NCBI RefSeq assembly: GCF_002925905.1 | Contig: NZ_PRDB01000020.1 | Coordinates: forward strand, 1 to 64,000 | Source: Klebsiella michiganensis | GTDB taxonomy: Bacteria > Pseudomonadota > Gammaproteobacteria > Enterobacterales > Enterobacteriaceae | Direction of reading: 5' to 3' | DNA: 64,000 bases | In this document: in pieces, positions 19,629-29,609 of the stretch | How the letters are laid out: each line of letters starts with the position of its first letter | How positions within the stretch are numbered: the first letter of the stretch is position 1 | Notes under the pieces: model-generated | The model's database searches: none | Told to the model about the DNA's origin: nothing | The model's input: only the letters and a program-made list of their open reading frames with translations | Made by a program: the position numbers and the translations under genes

Positions 19629-20570
19629 TTACTGCTTATCCAGCGACCAGGTCGCGCTGCGAACATCGACTTTCACCGGCAGCAGGCCGATACGGGTGAA
19701 GGTATCCGCCAGCGCCTGCTGTTCGTTATAGACCGCAGGCGTCATACGCTCGGCACCATAAGGCAGACGCGCCAGCGTCTTCAGCCAGATAGCCTTATCC
19801 AGCCCGGTTGAGGTGGAGAGGATCCCGGCGGCATCCTCCTGATGACTGTTGGCCCATTCGCTCAGTTTACCCAGCTCATCCACCACCTGCTTTGCGGTAT
19901 CCGGATAGGTGTCGGCAAATTTGCGGCTGGCCAGGTAGAAGGTGTAGTGCGGCACCAGCCCTTCGGCATTGCCAATCTGTCGCGCTTTGGCGTTCGTTTC
20001 CACTTCGGCGAGGAACGGATCCCAGATAACCCAGGCGTCAATAGCGCCGCGCTGGAAGGCGGCGCGGGCGTCAGCAGGCGGCAGATAGACCGGCGTGATA
20101 TCTTTATAGCTCAGCCCGGCTTTCTCCAGCGCGGTCACCAGCAGGTAGTTTACGTCGGAGCCTTTATTGAGCCCCACGCGCTTGCCCTTAAGATCGGCCA
20201 CGCTCTTAATTGCCGAGTTTTCCGCCACCACGATGGCCTCGGTTTTTGGGTTCGCCGGGGAGTGGGCTAAATAGACCAGATCCGCCTGCGCCGCCTGGGC
20301 AAAGGCCGGCGGCGCATCGCCGGTGGCGGCGAGGTCGATGCTGCCGACGTTCAGCCCTTCCAGCATCTGCGGCCCGGCGGGAAATTCAATCCAGCGTACG
20401 GCGATACCCTGCTTTTTGAAGCTTTCATCGAGGGTGCCGCGATATTTAAGCAGCGCGAAGATATTGGCTTTCTGATAACCGATATTCACGGTCTCCGGCG
20501 CTTTCGCCAGCGCGGAAGCGGATAAGCCTGCCAGCAGTAGCAGCAGCGCCGGGCGGGATAATCTGAGCAT
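19629..20570 (-). CDS. SsuA-like sulfonate ABC transporter periplasmic binding protein
   Basis: 313 residues from the ATG at 20570 (after AAGGAG). A cleavable signal peptide (ALLLLLAGLSASALA) is followed by an NMT1/SsuA-type binding protein (VNIGYQKANIFALL, EFPAGPQMLEGL, LNKGSDVNYLL, IDAWVIWDPFL). The family binds aliphatic sulfonates, taurine or nitrate-like anions in the periplasm. No permease or ATPase gene adjoins it, so it would have to use an SsuBC- or TauBC-type transporter encoded elsewhere. Clearly homologous to the C-terminal domain of the sigma-54 regulator at 13159-15102. Confidence 0.88.
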   Translation of the reverse strand: MLRLSRPALLLLLAGLSASALAKAPETVNIGYQKANIFALLKYRGTLDESFKKQGIAVRWIEFPAGPQMLEGLNVGSIDLAATGDAPPAFAQAAQADLVYLAHSPANPKTEAIVVAENSAIKSVADLKGKRVGLNKGSDVNYLLVTALEKAGLSYKDITPVYLPPADARAAFQRGAIDAWVIWDPFLAEVETNAKARQIGNAEGLVPHYTFYLASRKFADTYPDTAKQVVDELGKLSEWANSHQEDAAGILSTSTGLDKAIWLKTLARLPYGAERMTPAVYNEQQALADTFTRIGLLPVKVDVRSATWSLDKQ

Positions 20571-20718
20571 GATTTGTTCTCCTTGAGCGGTTTTTCCGTA
20601 AGGTAACAAATCGTCTTTATAACTAATAAATAACTAAATTATCATTTATATAACATAAATGAAGGAGGAGGGCAGGGAAAAGAAGCCCGGCATGCCGCAG
20701 CATACCGGGAGGGGGGCG

Positions 20719-22086
20719 TTAATCGCAGGCGACAATCTTCATTGCCAGGCCGCCGCGCGAGGTTTCACGATATTTGGCGTTCATATCTTTGCCCGTTTCG
20801 TACATGGTCTCGATGACTTTATCGAGGCACACCCGCGGCTCGCTGGTGCGGCGCAGGGCCATACGTGCGGCGTTGACCGCTTTAACCGCCGCGATAGCGT
20901 TACGCTCGATGCAAGGCACCTGCACCTGGCCGGCAACCGGATCGCAGGTGAGACCGAGGTTGTGCTCCATACCAATTTCCGCCGCGATGCATACCTGACC
21001 TGGACTGCCGCCAAGCAGTTCAGCCAGACCGGCCGCCGCCATTGAACAGGCTACGCCGACTTCACCCTGGCAGCCCACCTCGGCGCCGGAAATCGAGGCG
21101 TTCATCTTATAGAGCGAGCCAATGGCGCTGGTGACCAGCATATAGCGCGCCAGCGAGTTGGCGTTCACTTTGCGGATGAACTTGTCGTAGTAGGCCAGCA
21201 CCGCAGGTACGATACCGCAGGCGCCGTTGGTCGGCGCGGTCACGACGCGCCCGCAGGCGGCGTTCTCTTCGTTAACCGCCAGGGCGAACATGTTAATCCA
21301 GTCAACGACCGCCATCGGGTCGCTGTTGGTGTTGTCCTGGCTTACCAGCATCCGGCGCAGCGCGGCGGCGCGACGCGGCACCCGCAGCTTGCCCGGCAGA
21401 ACCCCCTCGGTGGTGATGCCGCGCTCAATTCCGCTGCTCATCACTTCCCAGACCGCGGCAAAATGCTGCTCCAGCGCTTCTTTACTGTGCAGCGCCAGCT
21501 CGTTTTGCATCATCAGCCCGGAGAGCGATAGCCCGCTTTCGCGGCAGTGGCGCTGCAGATCGGCGGCGTTTTTATACGGATAAGGTACGGCGACCGGCGC
21601 CTCGCGGGTCACGCCGAAATGGTCTTCATCGACGATAAACCCGCCGCCGATGGAGTAATACGTCTGGCTGTAGAGAACCTTCTCGCCGCCGAGGGCGGTA
21701 ATACGCATGCCGTTTTCATGCCGCGACAGGTTGTCGGCGTGGAAATTCATGCACTGATCGACCGGGAACGCCACTTCCTGCTGGCCGTTTGCCAGCATCA
21801 GGCGGCCATGGGTGTTGACGTCCTGGATAAAGCCGGGAATCGCGTCGATGTCGACGGTATCCGGCAGGTTGCCCGCCAGGCCCATAATAATCGCGATATC
21901 GGTATGGTGGCCTTTTCCCGTCAGGGAAAGGGAGCCGTAGACATCGACGACGACTTTGGTTACCTCGGAAAGCAGCCCGCGCTCAATAAGATCGTCCGTG
22001 AATTGTTTGCCCGCTTTCATCGGTCCAACGGTGTGGGAGCTGGAAGGGCCAATGCCGATTTTAAAAATATCGAATACGCTGATCAT
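20719..22086 (-). CDS. sdaB: L-serine ammonia-lyase SdaB
   Basis: Iron-sulfur L-serine deaminase converting L-serine to pyruvate and ammonia; 455 residues, the E. coli length. Cysteines expected to hold the 4Fe-4S cluster are visible in [21 protein letters not shown] and near the C-terminus. Second gene of sdaCB, 50 bases after sdaC with a GC hairpin in the gap. In E. coli xni follows directly; here the organosulfur block lies between. Confidence 0.96.
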   Translation of the reverse strand: MISVFDIFKIGIGPSSSHTVGPMKAGKQFTDDLIERGLLSEVTKVVVDVYGSLSLTGKGHHTDIAIIMGLAGNLPDTVDIDAIPGFIQDVNTHGRLMLANGQQEVAFPVDQCMNFHADNLSRHENGMRITALGGEKVLYSQTYYSIGGGFIVDEDHFGVTREAPVAVPYPYKNAADLQRHCRESGLSLSGLMMQNELALHSKEALEQHFAAVWEVMSSGIERGITTEGVLPGKLRVPRRAAALRRMLVSQDNTNSDPMAVVDWINMFALAVNEENAACGRVVTAPTNGACGIVPAVLAYYDKFIRKVNANSLARYMLVTSAIGSLYKMNASISGAEVGCQGEVGVACSMAAAGLAELLGGSPGQVCIAAEIGMEHNLGLTCDPVAGQVQVPCIERNAIAAVKAVNAARMALRRTSEPRVCLDKVIETMYETGKDMNAKYRETSRGGLAMKIVACD

Positions 22087-22108
22087 GATGCATCCAGTGC
22101 TGTCGGGA

Positions 22109-22128
22109 GCGCCGCCGTCAGGCGGCGC
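22109..22128 (-). terminator. GC hairpin between sdaC and sdaB
   Basis: Perfect 8-bp stem GCGCCGCC / GGCGGCGC with loop GTCA, no T tract. Likely tunes the sdaC:sdaB ratio rather than ending transcription completely. Confidence 0.45.
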
Positions 22129-22136
22129 GGGGGATA

Positions 22137-23426
22137 TTAACTAAACAGAGAGTAGAAAATCGCGGAGATAGCAATCAGGCCCATAATCACCACGAAAACG
22201 TTGCTGACGTGGCCGCTGTATTTACGCATCGCCGGGACTTTCTGAATCGCGTACATCGGCATCAGGAACAGAATCATCGCGATAATCGGGCCGCCCAGGG
22301 TTTCGATCATCCCGAGGATGCTGGGGTTCAGCGTCGCCACAATCCAGGTGGTGACCAGCATGAACAGGGCGGTGATTTTGTTCAGTTTATTGATTTCGAT
22401 GGACTTGCCTTTACCGCGCAGGGATTTAATCACCATGCCGTTAAAGCCTTCGCGAGCGCCCAGGTAGTGGCCAAGGAAGGATTTAGTGATGGCGATCATC
22501 GCAATGATCGGCGCCATCCAGGCGATGATCGGCGCGTTAAAGTGGTTCGCCAGGTAAGACAGAATCGAGATGTTCTGATCTTTCGCCGCCGCCAGATCCG
22601 CCGGGGAGAGGCTCAGTACGCAGCTGAAGACGAAGAACATGACGGTCAGCACCATCATGATGTGCGCGCGGGCCAGAATGCTGGAACATTTTTTCTCTGC
22701 GCCCTGGCCGTACTCTTCGCGTTTCGCGACGGCGAAGGAGGAGATGATCGGCGAGTGGTTAAAAGAAAACACCATCACCGGAATCGCCAGCCACAGGGTC
22801 ATCCACAGGCCGTTGCCGGTCGCGGTCGCGCTGCTCAGGGAGAGGGTTTCCAGCGCCGCGCCGTTCCACTGCGGAATCAGATAAAAGGCCAGAATCATCA
22901 GCGCGACCACGAACGGGAACACCAGCACGCTCATCGCTTTCACAATCATCTGCTCGCCGAAGCGCACGATGGTCATCATGCCGACAATCAGAATCAGGGA
23001 AAGAATGGCGCGAGGCGGCGGCGTTATGTGCAGCTGGTGCAGCATAAAGCTTTCCACGGTGTTGGTGATCGCCACGCTGTAGACCAGCAGAATCGGGTAG
23101 ATGGCGAAGAAGTAGAGCAGGGTAATCAGCTTACCTGCGCCAACGCCGAAATGCTCTTCGACCACTTCAGTGATGTCTTCGCCCGGATTCTTACCGGACA
23201 GCACGAAACGGGTCATCCCGCGGTGGGCGAAGAAGGTCATCGGGAAGGCCAGAATCGCCATGATGATCAGCGGGATCATGCCGCCGACGCCGGCGTTGAT
23301 CGGCAGAAACAGGACGCCCGCGCCGATAGCCGTGCCGTACAGGCCCAGCATCCACATGGTGTCCGTCTTACGCCAACCGCTACGGGTAGCATCCGAAACG
23401 ATGGTGCTGGTTTGAGTGGTTTCCAT
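22137..23426 (-). CDS. sdaC: Serine:H+ symporter SdaC
   Basis: 429-residue amino-acid permease of the HAAAP/STP family with about 11 predicted membrane helices; the first ([21 protein letters not shown]) carries the family signature. Imports L-serine for SdaB. The ATG at 23426 follows CAGGAGATACAG. Operon leader of sdaCB. Confidence 0.96.
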   Translation of the reverse strand: METTQTSTIVSDATRSGWRKTDTMWMLGLYGTAIGAGVLFLPINAGVGGMIPLIIMAILAFPMTFFAHRGMTRFVLSGKNPGEDITEVVEEHFGVGAGKLITLLYFFAIYPILLVYSVAITNTVESFMLHQLHITPPPRAILSLILIVGMMTIVRFGEQMIVKAMSVLVFPFVVALMILAFYLIPQWNGAALETLSLSSATATGNGLWMTLWLAIPVMVFSFNHSPIISSFAVAKREEYGQGAEKKCSSILARAHIMMVLTVMFFVFSCVLSLSPADLAAAKDQNISILSYLANHFNAPIIAWMAPIIAMIAITKSFLGHYLGAREGFNGMVIKSLRGKGKSIEINKLNKITALFMLVTTWIVATLNPSILGMIETLGGPIIAMILFLMPMYAIQKVPAMRKYSGHVSNVFVVIMGLIAISAIFYSLFS

Positions 23427-23564
23427 CTGTATCTCCTGGAGGAAGCAACAAAATCTATTGAATAAAAAAGACCAAATAATATGAAATTCGTTTGTTTACG
23501 GTTTTTTAGGCATTTTCTCCGTAACAATTGGTGCGGGAAGATACATTTATATGGTGAATGCATC

Positions 23565-23580
23565 AGTGATCGCGATCTCA
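23565..23580. promoter_or_regulatory. CRP-like site upstream of sdaC
   Basis: AGTGATCGCGATCTCA, both halves 4 of 5 to TGTGA and TCACA with 6-base spacing, about 140 bases before the sdaC start. CRP activation of sdaCB is known in E. coli. Confidence 0.5.
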
Positions 23581-23923
23581 AATGCAATAATCCACTTTAA
23601 ATGTAAGCAATTTTAGTCCAACAGCCTGTTTCTGGTGATCAGCCAGAGATTTGTGGCGCGGAGGCTATCATTTTCAGCATATGAGAGAATAGTGGCGCGA
23701 CGTAATAACGAGGTTTTTACTGTAAAAATGCGAAGTTCTCGACGTTTTTACGTTAAAAGGCGTTTTTCCTGGTGATATTTATTGCAGTTTTTGGAAACGC
23801 AAACGATTGGCTTTTGTAAAGGCGATGCTAAAAATTCATAAAAGGAATGATTTATCTGGAAAGCATACGGGCGAATGCAGAAGCGAAAAAGCGGAGAAAG
23901 AGTGCCGCCCGGGCGGGGAGAAA

Positions 23924-23952
23924 TAGCCCGGGGGCGTAAGCCGCCGCCCGGG
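23924..23952. repeat. Short GC palindrome, GTAGCCCGGG family
   Basis: TAGCCCGGGGGCGTAAGCCG followed by CCGCCCGGGA; same layout as the repeats near xni and at 19.5 kb. Confidence 0.65.
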
Positions 23953-23970
23953 AGAAGAGCAGAAGAGAAC

Positions 23971-25338
23971 TCAGGAACAGATTTCGTAGCAGGGGATGTA
24001 AGCGGTGCCGCCCGGCAGCTTCATACGATGCTGCGCCACAAAGCCCTGCAGCAGATCGTCCATGCGGCGCATCATTGCCGGGTCGCCGTGAATCTTATAC
24101 GGGCCGAATTTCTCGATAGCCTGGATACCCACCTCTTTAACGTTACCGGCGACGATACCGGAGAAGGCGCGGCGGAGATCCGCTGCCAGCACTTCCACCG
24201 GCTGGTCCGGATAGAGCTTAAGATTGGCCATATTCTCATGGGTCGGATCGAACGGCATCTGCAGGTCCGGCGCAATGCGCATCGACCAGTTGAAGCTGTA
24301 GGCGTCGCCGGTCTCGCGGCGATTCTCTTTCACCATCGGCATCGCTTTTTTCATCTGGCGGGCCACTTCCGCGGCGTCGTCAACGATAATGCGATAGTGA
24401 CGACGGGCGGCTTCACCCAGCGTATGGACGATAAACTCATCCAGCACGCGGAAATAATCGGCGCTCTCTTTTGGCCCGGTGAGAATCAGCGGCAGAACCT
24501 GCGACTTGTTCGACGGGTGCATCAAAATGCCCAGCAGATAGAGCAGCTCTTCCGCCGTGCCCACGCCGCCCGGGAAGATGATGATGCCGTGGGCGATGCG
24601 CACGAACGCCTCCAGGCGTTTTTCGATATCCGGCATGATGATCAGTTCGTTCACCAGCGGGTTCGGCGGCTCGGCGGCGATAATCGACGGCTCGGTCATA
24701 CCGATAAAGCGGCTGTCTCTGTAACGCTGCTGCGCGTGGCCGACGGCGGCGCCTTTCATCGGCGCTTCCATCGCGCCCGGTCCACAGCCGGTACAGATAT
24801 TCAGTTCGCGCAGGCCCAGCTGGGTGCCGACGCGGCGGGCGTACAGATATTCGTTTTCGTTAATCGAGTGGCCGCCCCAGCAGACAATCATGTTTGGCGC
24901 TTCGCCGACGTGCAGGGCGCGGGCGTTACGCAAAATGGAGAATACCAGGTTGGTGATATGCACCGAGCTTTCAAGATCGAGATTCGGGAAGCGAACGGTG
25001 TTGTGGATCTGGCCGTAGACGAACAGGATATCGCGCAGTACGGCAAACAGGTTGGCCTGCAGGGAACGGATAATACGCCCGTCAACGAAAGCGTCTTCCG
25101 GCGGGTTGATCAGTTCCAGCTTCACGCCGCGTTCGCGACGCAGCACGTTAATATCGAAGTTTTCAAAACGAGACAGAAGCTCCTTGCTGTTATCGGTCAG
25201 GCTCCCCGAGTTGAGCACAGCAAGCGAGCAGTTGCGAAAGAGTTGATACAGGTCACTGCTGGCGGTGCGTTTAAGCATATCCACTTCCAGCTGCGACAGC
25301 ATATCCATTGAACCAAGCGGGCTAACATGTGTAATCAA
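23971..25338 (-). CDS. ppnN: Nucleotide 5'-monophosphate nucleosidase PpnN
   Basis: Cleaves purine and pyrimidine 5'-monophosphates to base plus ribose-5-phosphate; a known (p)ppGpp-stimulated enzyme of the LOG family, of interest since relA is also in this window. 455 residues. The start is TTG at 25338 after AAGGAG, giving [14 protein letters not shown], as in the E. coli protein. The LOG motif [16 protein letters not shown] and a second conserved site [16 protein letters not shown] are intact. Confidence 0.95.
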   Translation of the reverse strand: MITHVSPLGSMDMLSQLEVDMLKRTASSDLYQLFRNCSLAVLNSGSLTDNSKELLSRFENFDINVLRRERGVKLELINPPEDAFVDGRIIRSLQANLFAVLRDILFVYGQIHNTVRFPNLDLESSVHITNLVFSILRNARALHVGEAPNMIVCWGGHSINENEYLYARRVGTQLGLRELNICTGCGPGAMEAPMKGAAVGHAQQRYRDSRFIGMTEPSIIAAEPPNPLVNELIIMPDIEKRLEAFVRIAHGIIIFPGGVGTAEELLYLLGILMHPSNKSQVLPLILTGPKESADYFRVLDEFIVHTLGEAARRHYRIIVDDAAEVARQMKKAMPMVKENRRETGDAYSFNWSMRIAPDLQMPFDPTHENMANLKLYPDQPVEVLAADLRRAFSGIVAGNVKEVGIQAIEKFGPYKIHGDPAMMRRMDDLLQGFVAQHRMKLPGGTAYIPCYEICS

Positions 25339-25449
25339 GTGAACTCCTTACAGGACGATTATCGTCTTCCTGTGATTACAATAGCCCTGCTGATGGCGTT
25401 TTCACAACCTTGCGCGCGGGTTAACGCGCGCAAATTGTGAAAATGTTTA

Positions 25450-26295
25450 CTATTGACGGGCGAGGCGACCGGTGGCCGGCACAAAATCGGTATTGCTGCG
25501 CCACGGGTTGATATCAAGACCGCCTCGTCGCGTGTAGCGCGCATAAACGGAAAGGGCTTCCGGCTGGCAGAAACGCTGAATGTCATTGAAGATGCGCTCT
25601 ACGCACTGCTCGTGGAACTCGTTGTGGTGGCGGAATGACACCAGATAGCGCAGCAGCTTTTCGCGATCGATTTTCGCCCCGCGATACTGGATTTGCACCG
25701 ACCCCCAGTCTGGCTGGTGGGTAATCAGGCAGTTGGATTTCAGCAGATGGCTGACCAGGGTCTCTTCGACCACTTTGCCGGCCGCGGCATCCTGCAGGTA
25801 ATCGGCGCTGAACTGGTAATTATCGATTTCAATATCCTGATCGTCGATGCAGGTACCGTGCAGATGAGCGACCGGCTGGCCTTCGAGCTCATCGAGGCGA
25901 TACAGCGCTACCTTCACTTCTCCTTGCGCACAGGCGCTGAGATCGCGCGCCAGCGTCGCCTCGACCGCCTGCCAGTCGGCAAAGCGCGTCTGGTTGAAGC
26001 TGTTGAGATAGAGCTTAAAGCTTTTTGATTCCACCAGGTTTACGGTGGTATCGCTGAGCTCCACGTGGCCCACGGCGACCTGCGGCAGGCCTTTGGCGTT
26101 CAGCCAGGAGAGCTCATACAGCGTCCAGATATCGGCACCGTGAAACGGCAGGTTATCGGCGTGCAGATCCAGCGGGTCGCGGTTCAGGCTGCGCGGGACG
26201 CCCTGAAGCAGGCTTGCGTCGTAGGTATCGCGGTAATCGGTTGATTTTCCGAGCGTCAGGCCAGCCAGCGCCTGATGATTATCGTAAGAAGACAT
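25450..26295 (-). CDS. queF: NADPH-dependent preQ0 reductase QueF
   Basis: Reduces 7-cyano-7-deazaguanine (preQ0) to preQ1 for queuosine synthesis. 281 residues; long two-domain (YqcD-type) form. The catalytic cysteine is in [15 protein letters not shown] near residue 190 and the substrate glutamate in [13 protein letters not shown]. Divergent from syd over 69 bases. queE and queD of the same pathway lie at 47-48 kb. Confidence 0.96.
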   Translation of the reverse strand: MSSYDNHQALAGLTLGKSTDYRDTYDASLLQGVPRSLNRDPLDLHADNLPFHGADIWTLYELSWLNAKGLPQVAVGHVELSDTTVNLVESKSFKLYLNSFNQTRFADWQAVEATLARDLSACAQGEVKVALYRLDELEGQPVAHLHGTCIDDQDIEIDNYQFSADYLQDAAAGKVVEETLVSHLLKSNCLITHQPDWGSVQIQYRGAKIDREKLLRYLVSFRHHNEFHEQCVERIFNDIQRFCQPEALSVYARYTRRGGLDINPWRSNTDFVPATGRLARQ

Positions 26296-26364
26296 GTTTC
26301 ACCATAGTTAAAGCGGTTACACTATATGCCAAGTGTATCCTGTCTAACGTGAAGAGAGAAACCG

Positions 26365-26922
26365 GTGGACCAGCAAACCGCAGAAGCGCTACAAGCATTT
26401 ACCCAACGTTATTGTGAGGCGTGGCAGCAGCAGCGCTCCAGCCTGCCGCGCAGCGAAGAGCTTTACGGTATCCCGTCGCCGTGCGTCAACGGCACGGATG
26501 ATGACGGCGTTTTCTGGCAGCCGCAGCCGTTTTCATTAGCACAAAATATTGACGCGGTTGAACGGGCGCTGGAGATTGTGGTACAACAACCGCTTCATGC
26601 TTATTATACCACTCAGTTTGCCGGTGATATGCAGGCGCGTTTTGCCGATGAAACTGCCGATGAAACCATGACGCTGCTGCAAACCTGGAGCCCGGATGAT
26701 TTCCAGCGGGTGCAGGAGAATCTGATTGGTCATCTGCTGGTGCAAAAGCGTTTGAAGCTGTCGCCCACGCTGTTTATCGCCACGCTGGACAGCGAACTGG
26801 AGGTCATTTCGGTCTGTAATATGAGCGGTGAAGTGATCAAAGAGACCCTCGGCACCCGAAAACGGACGACCCTTTCTCCCTCGCTTGCGAGTTTCCTTAA
26901 TTCCCTTAAGCCAGTTCTGTAA
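26365..26922 (+). CDS. syd: SecY-interacting protein Syd
   Basis: Cytosolic protein that binds SecY and is thought to check SecY-SecE assembly. 185 residues; the start is GTG at 26365. Conserved blocks [33 protein letters not shown] and the C-terminal [20 protein letters not shown] match the family. Followed by csrB, as in E. coli. Confidence 0.95.
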   Translation: MDQQTAEALQAFTQRYCEAWQQQRSSLPRSEELYGIPSPCVNGTDDDGVFWQPQPFSLAQNIDAVERALEIVVQQPLHAYYTTQFAGDMQARFADETADETMTLLQTWSPDDFQRVQENLIGHLLVQKRLKLSPTLFIATLDSELEVISVCNMSGEVIKETLGTRKRTTLSPSLASFLNSLKPVL

Positions 26923-26941
26923 TCCACAGTACCCAAACTTT

Positions 26942-26959
26942 TGTGAGAGATCTCTTACA
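26942..26959. promoter_or_regulatory. UvrY/SirA-type inverted repeat upstream of csrB
   Basis: TGTGAGAGATCTCTTACA, an 18-bp near-perfect palindrome (one mismatched pair), about 175-190 bases upstream of the csrB 5' end. It matches the distal UvrY-binding palindrome known upstream of csrB in E. coli; a related half site (CTGTAAGAGATC) follows at 26964. BarA, the sensor for UvrY, is encoded at 34.9 kb. Confidence 0.7.
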
Positions 26960-27132
26960 AGACCTGTAAGAGATCGTCATCATTTAAGCCGATCCTTCAG
27001 GGGGCGTATTTTAAGAAATATAATATTTTTCAAGTGATTAATGATTTTCTCATTAAGGATACTGACGATTAATCTTAAGATATTGTCTTAACAAGGGTTG
27101 TAAGACAGGGCGGAATCAGGGATTCTATACAC

Positions 27133-27501
27133 ATCGACAGGGAGTTGATAAACGAAGTGAACATCAGGATGATGACGCTTCTGCAGGACCCGCCGGGATG
27201 GCGTTGCAAGGACAGGCTTCAGGATGAAGCACAGGATAACGCAGGATTGCGTAAAAGGACACCTCCAGGAAGGAGAACGAGAGCCGAGCGGGACGTTCGG
27301 TGGATCAGGAAGATCAGGACAGACTTAAGGATGAGTTATTTCGCATCGGGGTGGTGTGAAAGCAGGATGCAACTGTTTATGGATGAACATGGTCAGGAGA
27401 CCTCAGGAAAAGTTTTCAAGGACGAGCAGGGAGCACCAATGTAGCTGGATTGCTGCAAAACGAACCGGGAGCACTGTTTTATACAGTGCTCCCTTTTTTT
27501 A
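27133..27501 (+). ncRNA. csrB: CsrB regulatory RNA
   Basis: sRNA that sequesters the carbon-storage regulator CsrA. Recognised by position between syd and yqcC, about 369 nt length, 5' end TCGACAGGGAGT, and roughly two dozen GGA motifs, many as CAGGA or AAGGA in hairpin loops. It ends with a strong terminator hairpin and seven T residues. Two short open frames over this stretch are not genes. Expected to be activated by BarA/UvrY. Confidence 0.95.
27468..27501 (+). terminator. csrB rho-independent terminator
   Basis: GGGAGCACTGT / ACAGTGCTCCC stem with a short T/A loop, followed by TTTTTTT at 27494-27500. Confidence 0.9.
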
Positions 27502-27555
27502 TTTCTCGTCTGAATTTGCTATTCTGCGCCGGTTTTTAACTCACCGAGGTTTCCC

Positions 27556-27885
27556 ATGACTCTTGACCATCGCGTGCGCGAGCGCCTGCTCGCCATTGAA
27601 GCGCTGCTGCGCGAAACGGAACACTGGCAGGATAGTGCCCCCGATAGCCGCGCGTTTGCCAGCGAACAGCCGTTTTGCCTCGACACCATGGAGCCGCTTG
27701 AATGGCTGCAGTGGGTATTGATTCCGCGTATGCACCAGCTTCTGGAAAGCGGAACGCCGCTGCCGCAGAACTTCGCCGTTGCGCCCTATTATGAGATGGC
27801 TCTGGATAATGCTCACCCCGTGCGCGAGCGGGTGCTGGCCGAACTGGTCCTGCTGGATGCGCTGTTTGCCGGCGGCGAAGCCTGA
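27556..27885 (+). CDS. yqcC: DUF446 protein YqcC
   Basis: 109-residue cytosolic protein of the YqcC/DUF446 family, mainly helical, function unknown. The conserved core LDTMEPLEWLQWVLIPRMHQLLE is intact. Its TGA overlaps the truC ATG by one base, so the two are coupled, as in E. coli. Confidence 0.93.
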   Translation: MTLDHRVRERLLAIEALLRETEHWQDSAPDSRAFASEQPFCLDTMEPLEWLQWVLIPRMHQLLESGTPLPQNFAVAPYYEMALDNAHPVRERVLAELVLLDALFAGGEA

Positions 27886-28679
27886 TGCTGGAGATTTTAT
27901 ATCAGGACCAGTGGCTGGTCGCGGTGAACAAGCCATCGGGCTGGCTGGTGCACCGCAGCTGGCTGGATCGTGATGAAAAAGTGGTGGTGATGCAGACCGT
28001 GCGCGACCAGATAGGCCAGCACGTATTCACCGCCCATCGCCTCGACAGGCCGACGTCCGGCGTGCTGCTGATGGGGCTGTCGAGCGAAGCGGGAAGATTG
28101 CTGTCGCAGCAGTTCGAGCAGCATCAAATGCAGAAACGCTATCATGCGATCGCTCGCGGCTGGCTGAGCGACGAAGCGGTGCTTGATTACCCGCTGGTTG
28201 AGGAACTGGATAAAATCGCCGATAAGTTTGCCCGCGAAAATAAAGACCCGCAGCCGGCGGTGACGCATTATCGCGGCCTGGCGACGGTAGAGATGCCGGT
28301 GGCGACCGGCCGTTACCCCACGACCCGCTATAGCCTGGTGGAGCTTGAACCGAAAACCGGACGTAAACACCAGCTACGTCGCCATCTTGCCCATCTTCGC
28401 CATCCGATTATCGGCGATAGCAAACACGGCGATTTGCGGCAGAATCGCAGCGCGGCGGCGCACTTTGGCTGCGATCGGCTGATGCTGCACGCCAGCCAGC
28501 TCTCGTTAACGCATCCCTTTACCGGCGAACCGTTGGTTATTCGCGCCGGTCTTGACGACGTCTGGATGCGCGCGCTGTCGCAGTTTGGCTGGCGCGGCCT
28601 TCTCCCGCTAAATGAAAGGGTTGAGTTTGCCGACGACTGCGGTCAGGATGAAGAGATACAGGTCAATTCAGGGAGATAG
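27885..28679 (+). CDS. truC: tRNA pseudouridine(65) synthase TruC
   Basis: RluA-family enzyme making pseudouridine at position 65 of tRNA-Ile1 and tRNA-Asp. 264 residues; the catalytic aspartate is in [13 protein letters not shown] near residue 54, and KPSGWLVH and [17 protein letters not shown] are further family motifs. Ends two bases before yqcA, with the last codons supplying the ribosome site (GGGAGATAG). Confidence 0.95.
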   Translation: MLEILYQDQWLVAVNKPSGWLVHRSWLDRDEKVVVMQTVRDQIGQHVFTAHRLDRPTSGVLLMGLSSEAGRLLSQQFEQHQMQKRYHAIARGWLSDEAVLDYPLVEELDKIADKFARENKDPQPAVTHYRGLATVEMPVATGRYPTTRYSLVELEPKTGRKHQLRRHLAHLRHPIIGDSKHGDLRQNRSAAAHFGCDRLMLHASQLSLTHPFTGEPLVIRAGLDDVWMRALSQFGWRGLLPLNERVEFADDCGQDEEIQVNSGR

Positions 28680-28681
28680 TC

Positions 28682-29125
28682 ATGGCAGAAGTCGGAATTT
28701 TTGTCGGCACGATGTATGGAAATTCGCTCCTGGTCGCCGAAGAGGCGCAGGCTATTTTGAGCGGGCTGGGGCATCAGGCGAAAGTCTTTGAGGATCCCGA
28801 GGTCAAAGACTGGGAGTCGTATAGCGGTAGATATGTGCTGGTGGTGACATCGACCACCGGACAGGGCGATTTACCGGACAGTATCGTGCCCTTGTACGAA
28901 GGCATCAAAGATATGTATCAGCCGCATTTACGCTATGGGATTATCGCCCTGGGCGATAGCACCTACGCTAACTTCTGCGGCGGCGGCTTAAAGTTTGATG
29001 CGTTATTGCAGGAACAGGGCGGCACGCGCGTTGGCGAGATGCTGATGATTGACGCCAGCGAAGATCCGGAACCCGAAAGCGTCTCTAACCCATGGGTAAC
29101 GCAGTGGGCGTCGCTGCTCGATTAA
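28682..29125 (+). CDS. yqcA: Short-chain flavodoxin YqcA
   Basis: 147-residue flavodoxin of the MioC/YqcA type. The FMN phosphate loop ([13 protein letters not shown], residues ~9-21) and flavin-contact loops ([28 protein letters not shown]) are visible. Redox partner unknown. Last gene of yqcC-truC-yqcA; a terminator follows. Confidence 0.93.
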   Translation: MAEVGIFVGTMYGNSLLVAEEAQAILSGLGHQAKVFEDPEVKDWESYSGRYVLVVTSTTGQGDLPDSIVPLYEGIKDMYQPHLRYGIIALGDSTYANFCGGGLKFDALLQEQGGTRVGEMLMIDASEDPEPESVSNPWVTQWASLLD

Positions 29126-29132
29126 AAAGTTT

Positions 29133-29167
29133 CGCCCTCTCCCTACACTAGAGGGCGCTCCTTTTTT
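29133..29167 (+). terminator. Terminator after yqcA
   Basis: CGCCCTCT (29133-29140) pairs with AGAGGGCG (29150-29157), followed by CTCCTTTTTT. Confidence 0.8.
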
Positions 29168-29609
29168 ACTGATGTTCAATGCCAGAGCCAGATTAACGGT
29201 CAAAAAGATCGTACCAATTCTCCACGTGGCTGGCTTCGGGCATTTGCCTTAAAACCTGTGTAATGCCAGGGCCTTTACCGGGCTATTTCACGGGGTCAAG
29301 AGAGTTGATTCACACTCCTGCCTTTTGCACCGCCGTTTCCGCCTCTGAACGCGCGCGGTTTTTCATTTCCGTGAACCATCCCCCATCTCATTAGGCATAC
29401 GCCATAAATCACATTTACTCAGCCGGTGAAAGCTGTGTATTTGCACGGTGAGCCCGCCAGCCCCTCTTTTTATACTTTCCCTGCCAGTTCCCAATGCAGT
29501 GCCAGATATAACGAAAACAATGAAAAACACTAACACGTCATTCTGAGTACCCTACAGGTTGTGCTGTTCAGAATGAACGTAGCTAACGCTATGATTCAGG
29601 AGTGCAACA
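29168..29609. other. Leader region of gudP with 9-bp inverted repeat
   Basis: No gene is supported. TCATTCTGA (29538-29546) and TCAGAATGA (29568-29576) form a perfect inverted repeat with a 21-base spacer, 33 bases before the gudP ATG, so within the probable 5' leader or over the promoter. It could be an operator (CdaR controls gud genes in E. coli) or an RNA hairpin. The rest shows nothing recognisable. Confidence 0.5.

Larger units (their letters stand above)
23427..23970. other. 544-bp intergenic region, sdaC promoter and ppnN 3' end
   Basis: No gene is supported. The sdaC-proximal 200 bases are AT-rich and hold a CRP-like site at 23565-23580. A palindromic repeat of the GTAGCCCGGG type is at 23924-23952, just past the ppnN stop. 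The middle part shows nothing recognisable. Confidence 0.6.

Noticed and set aside
22209-25311. Long plus-strand open frames opposite sdaC and ppnN
   Set aside because: Histidine-, glutamine- and arginine-rich antisense readings without motifs; the opposite strand holds the real genes.
27145-27559. Short open frames across csrB
   Set aside because: They read the GGA-rich sRNA and have no ribosome site or homology.
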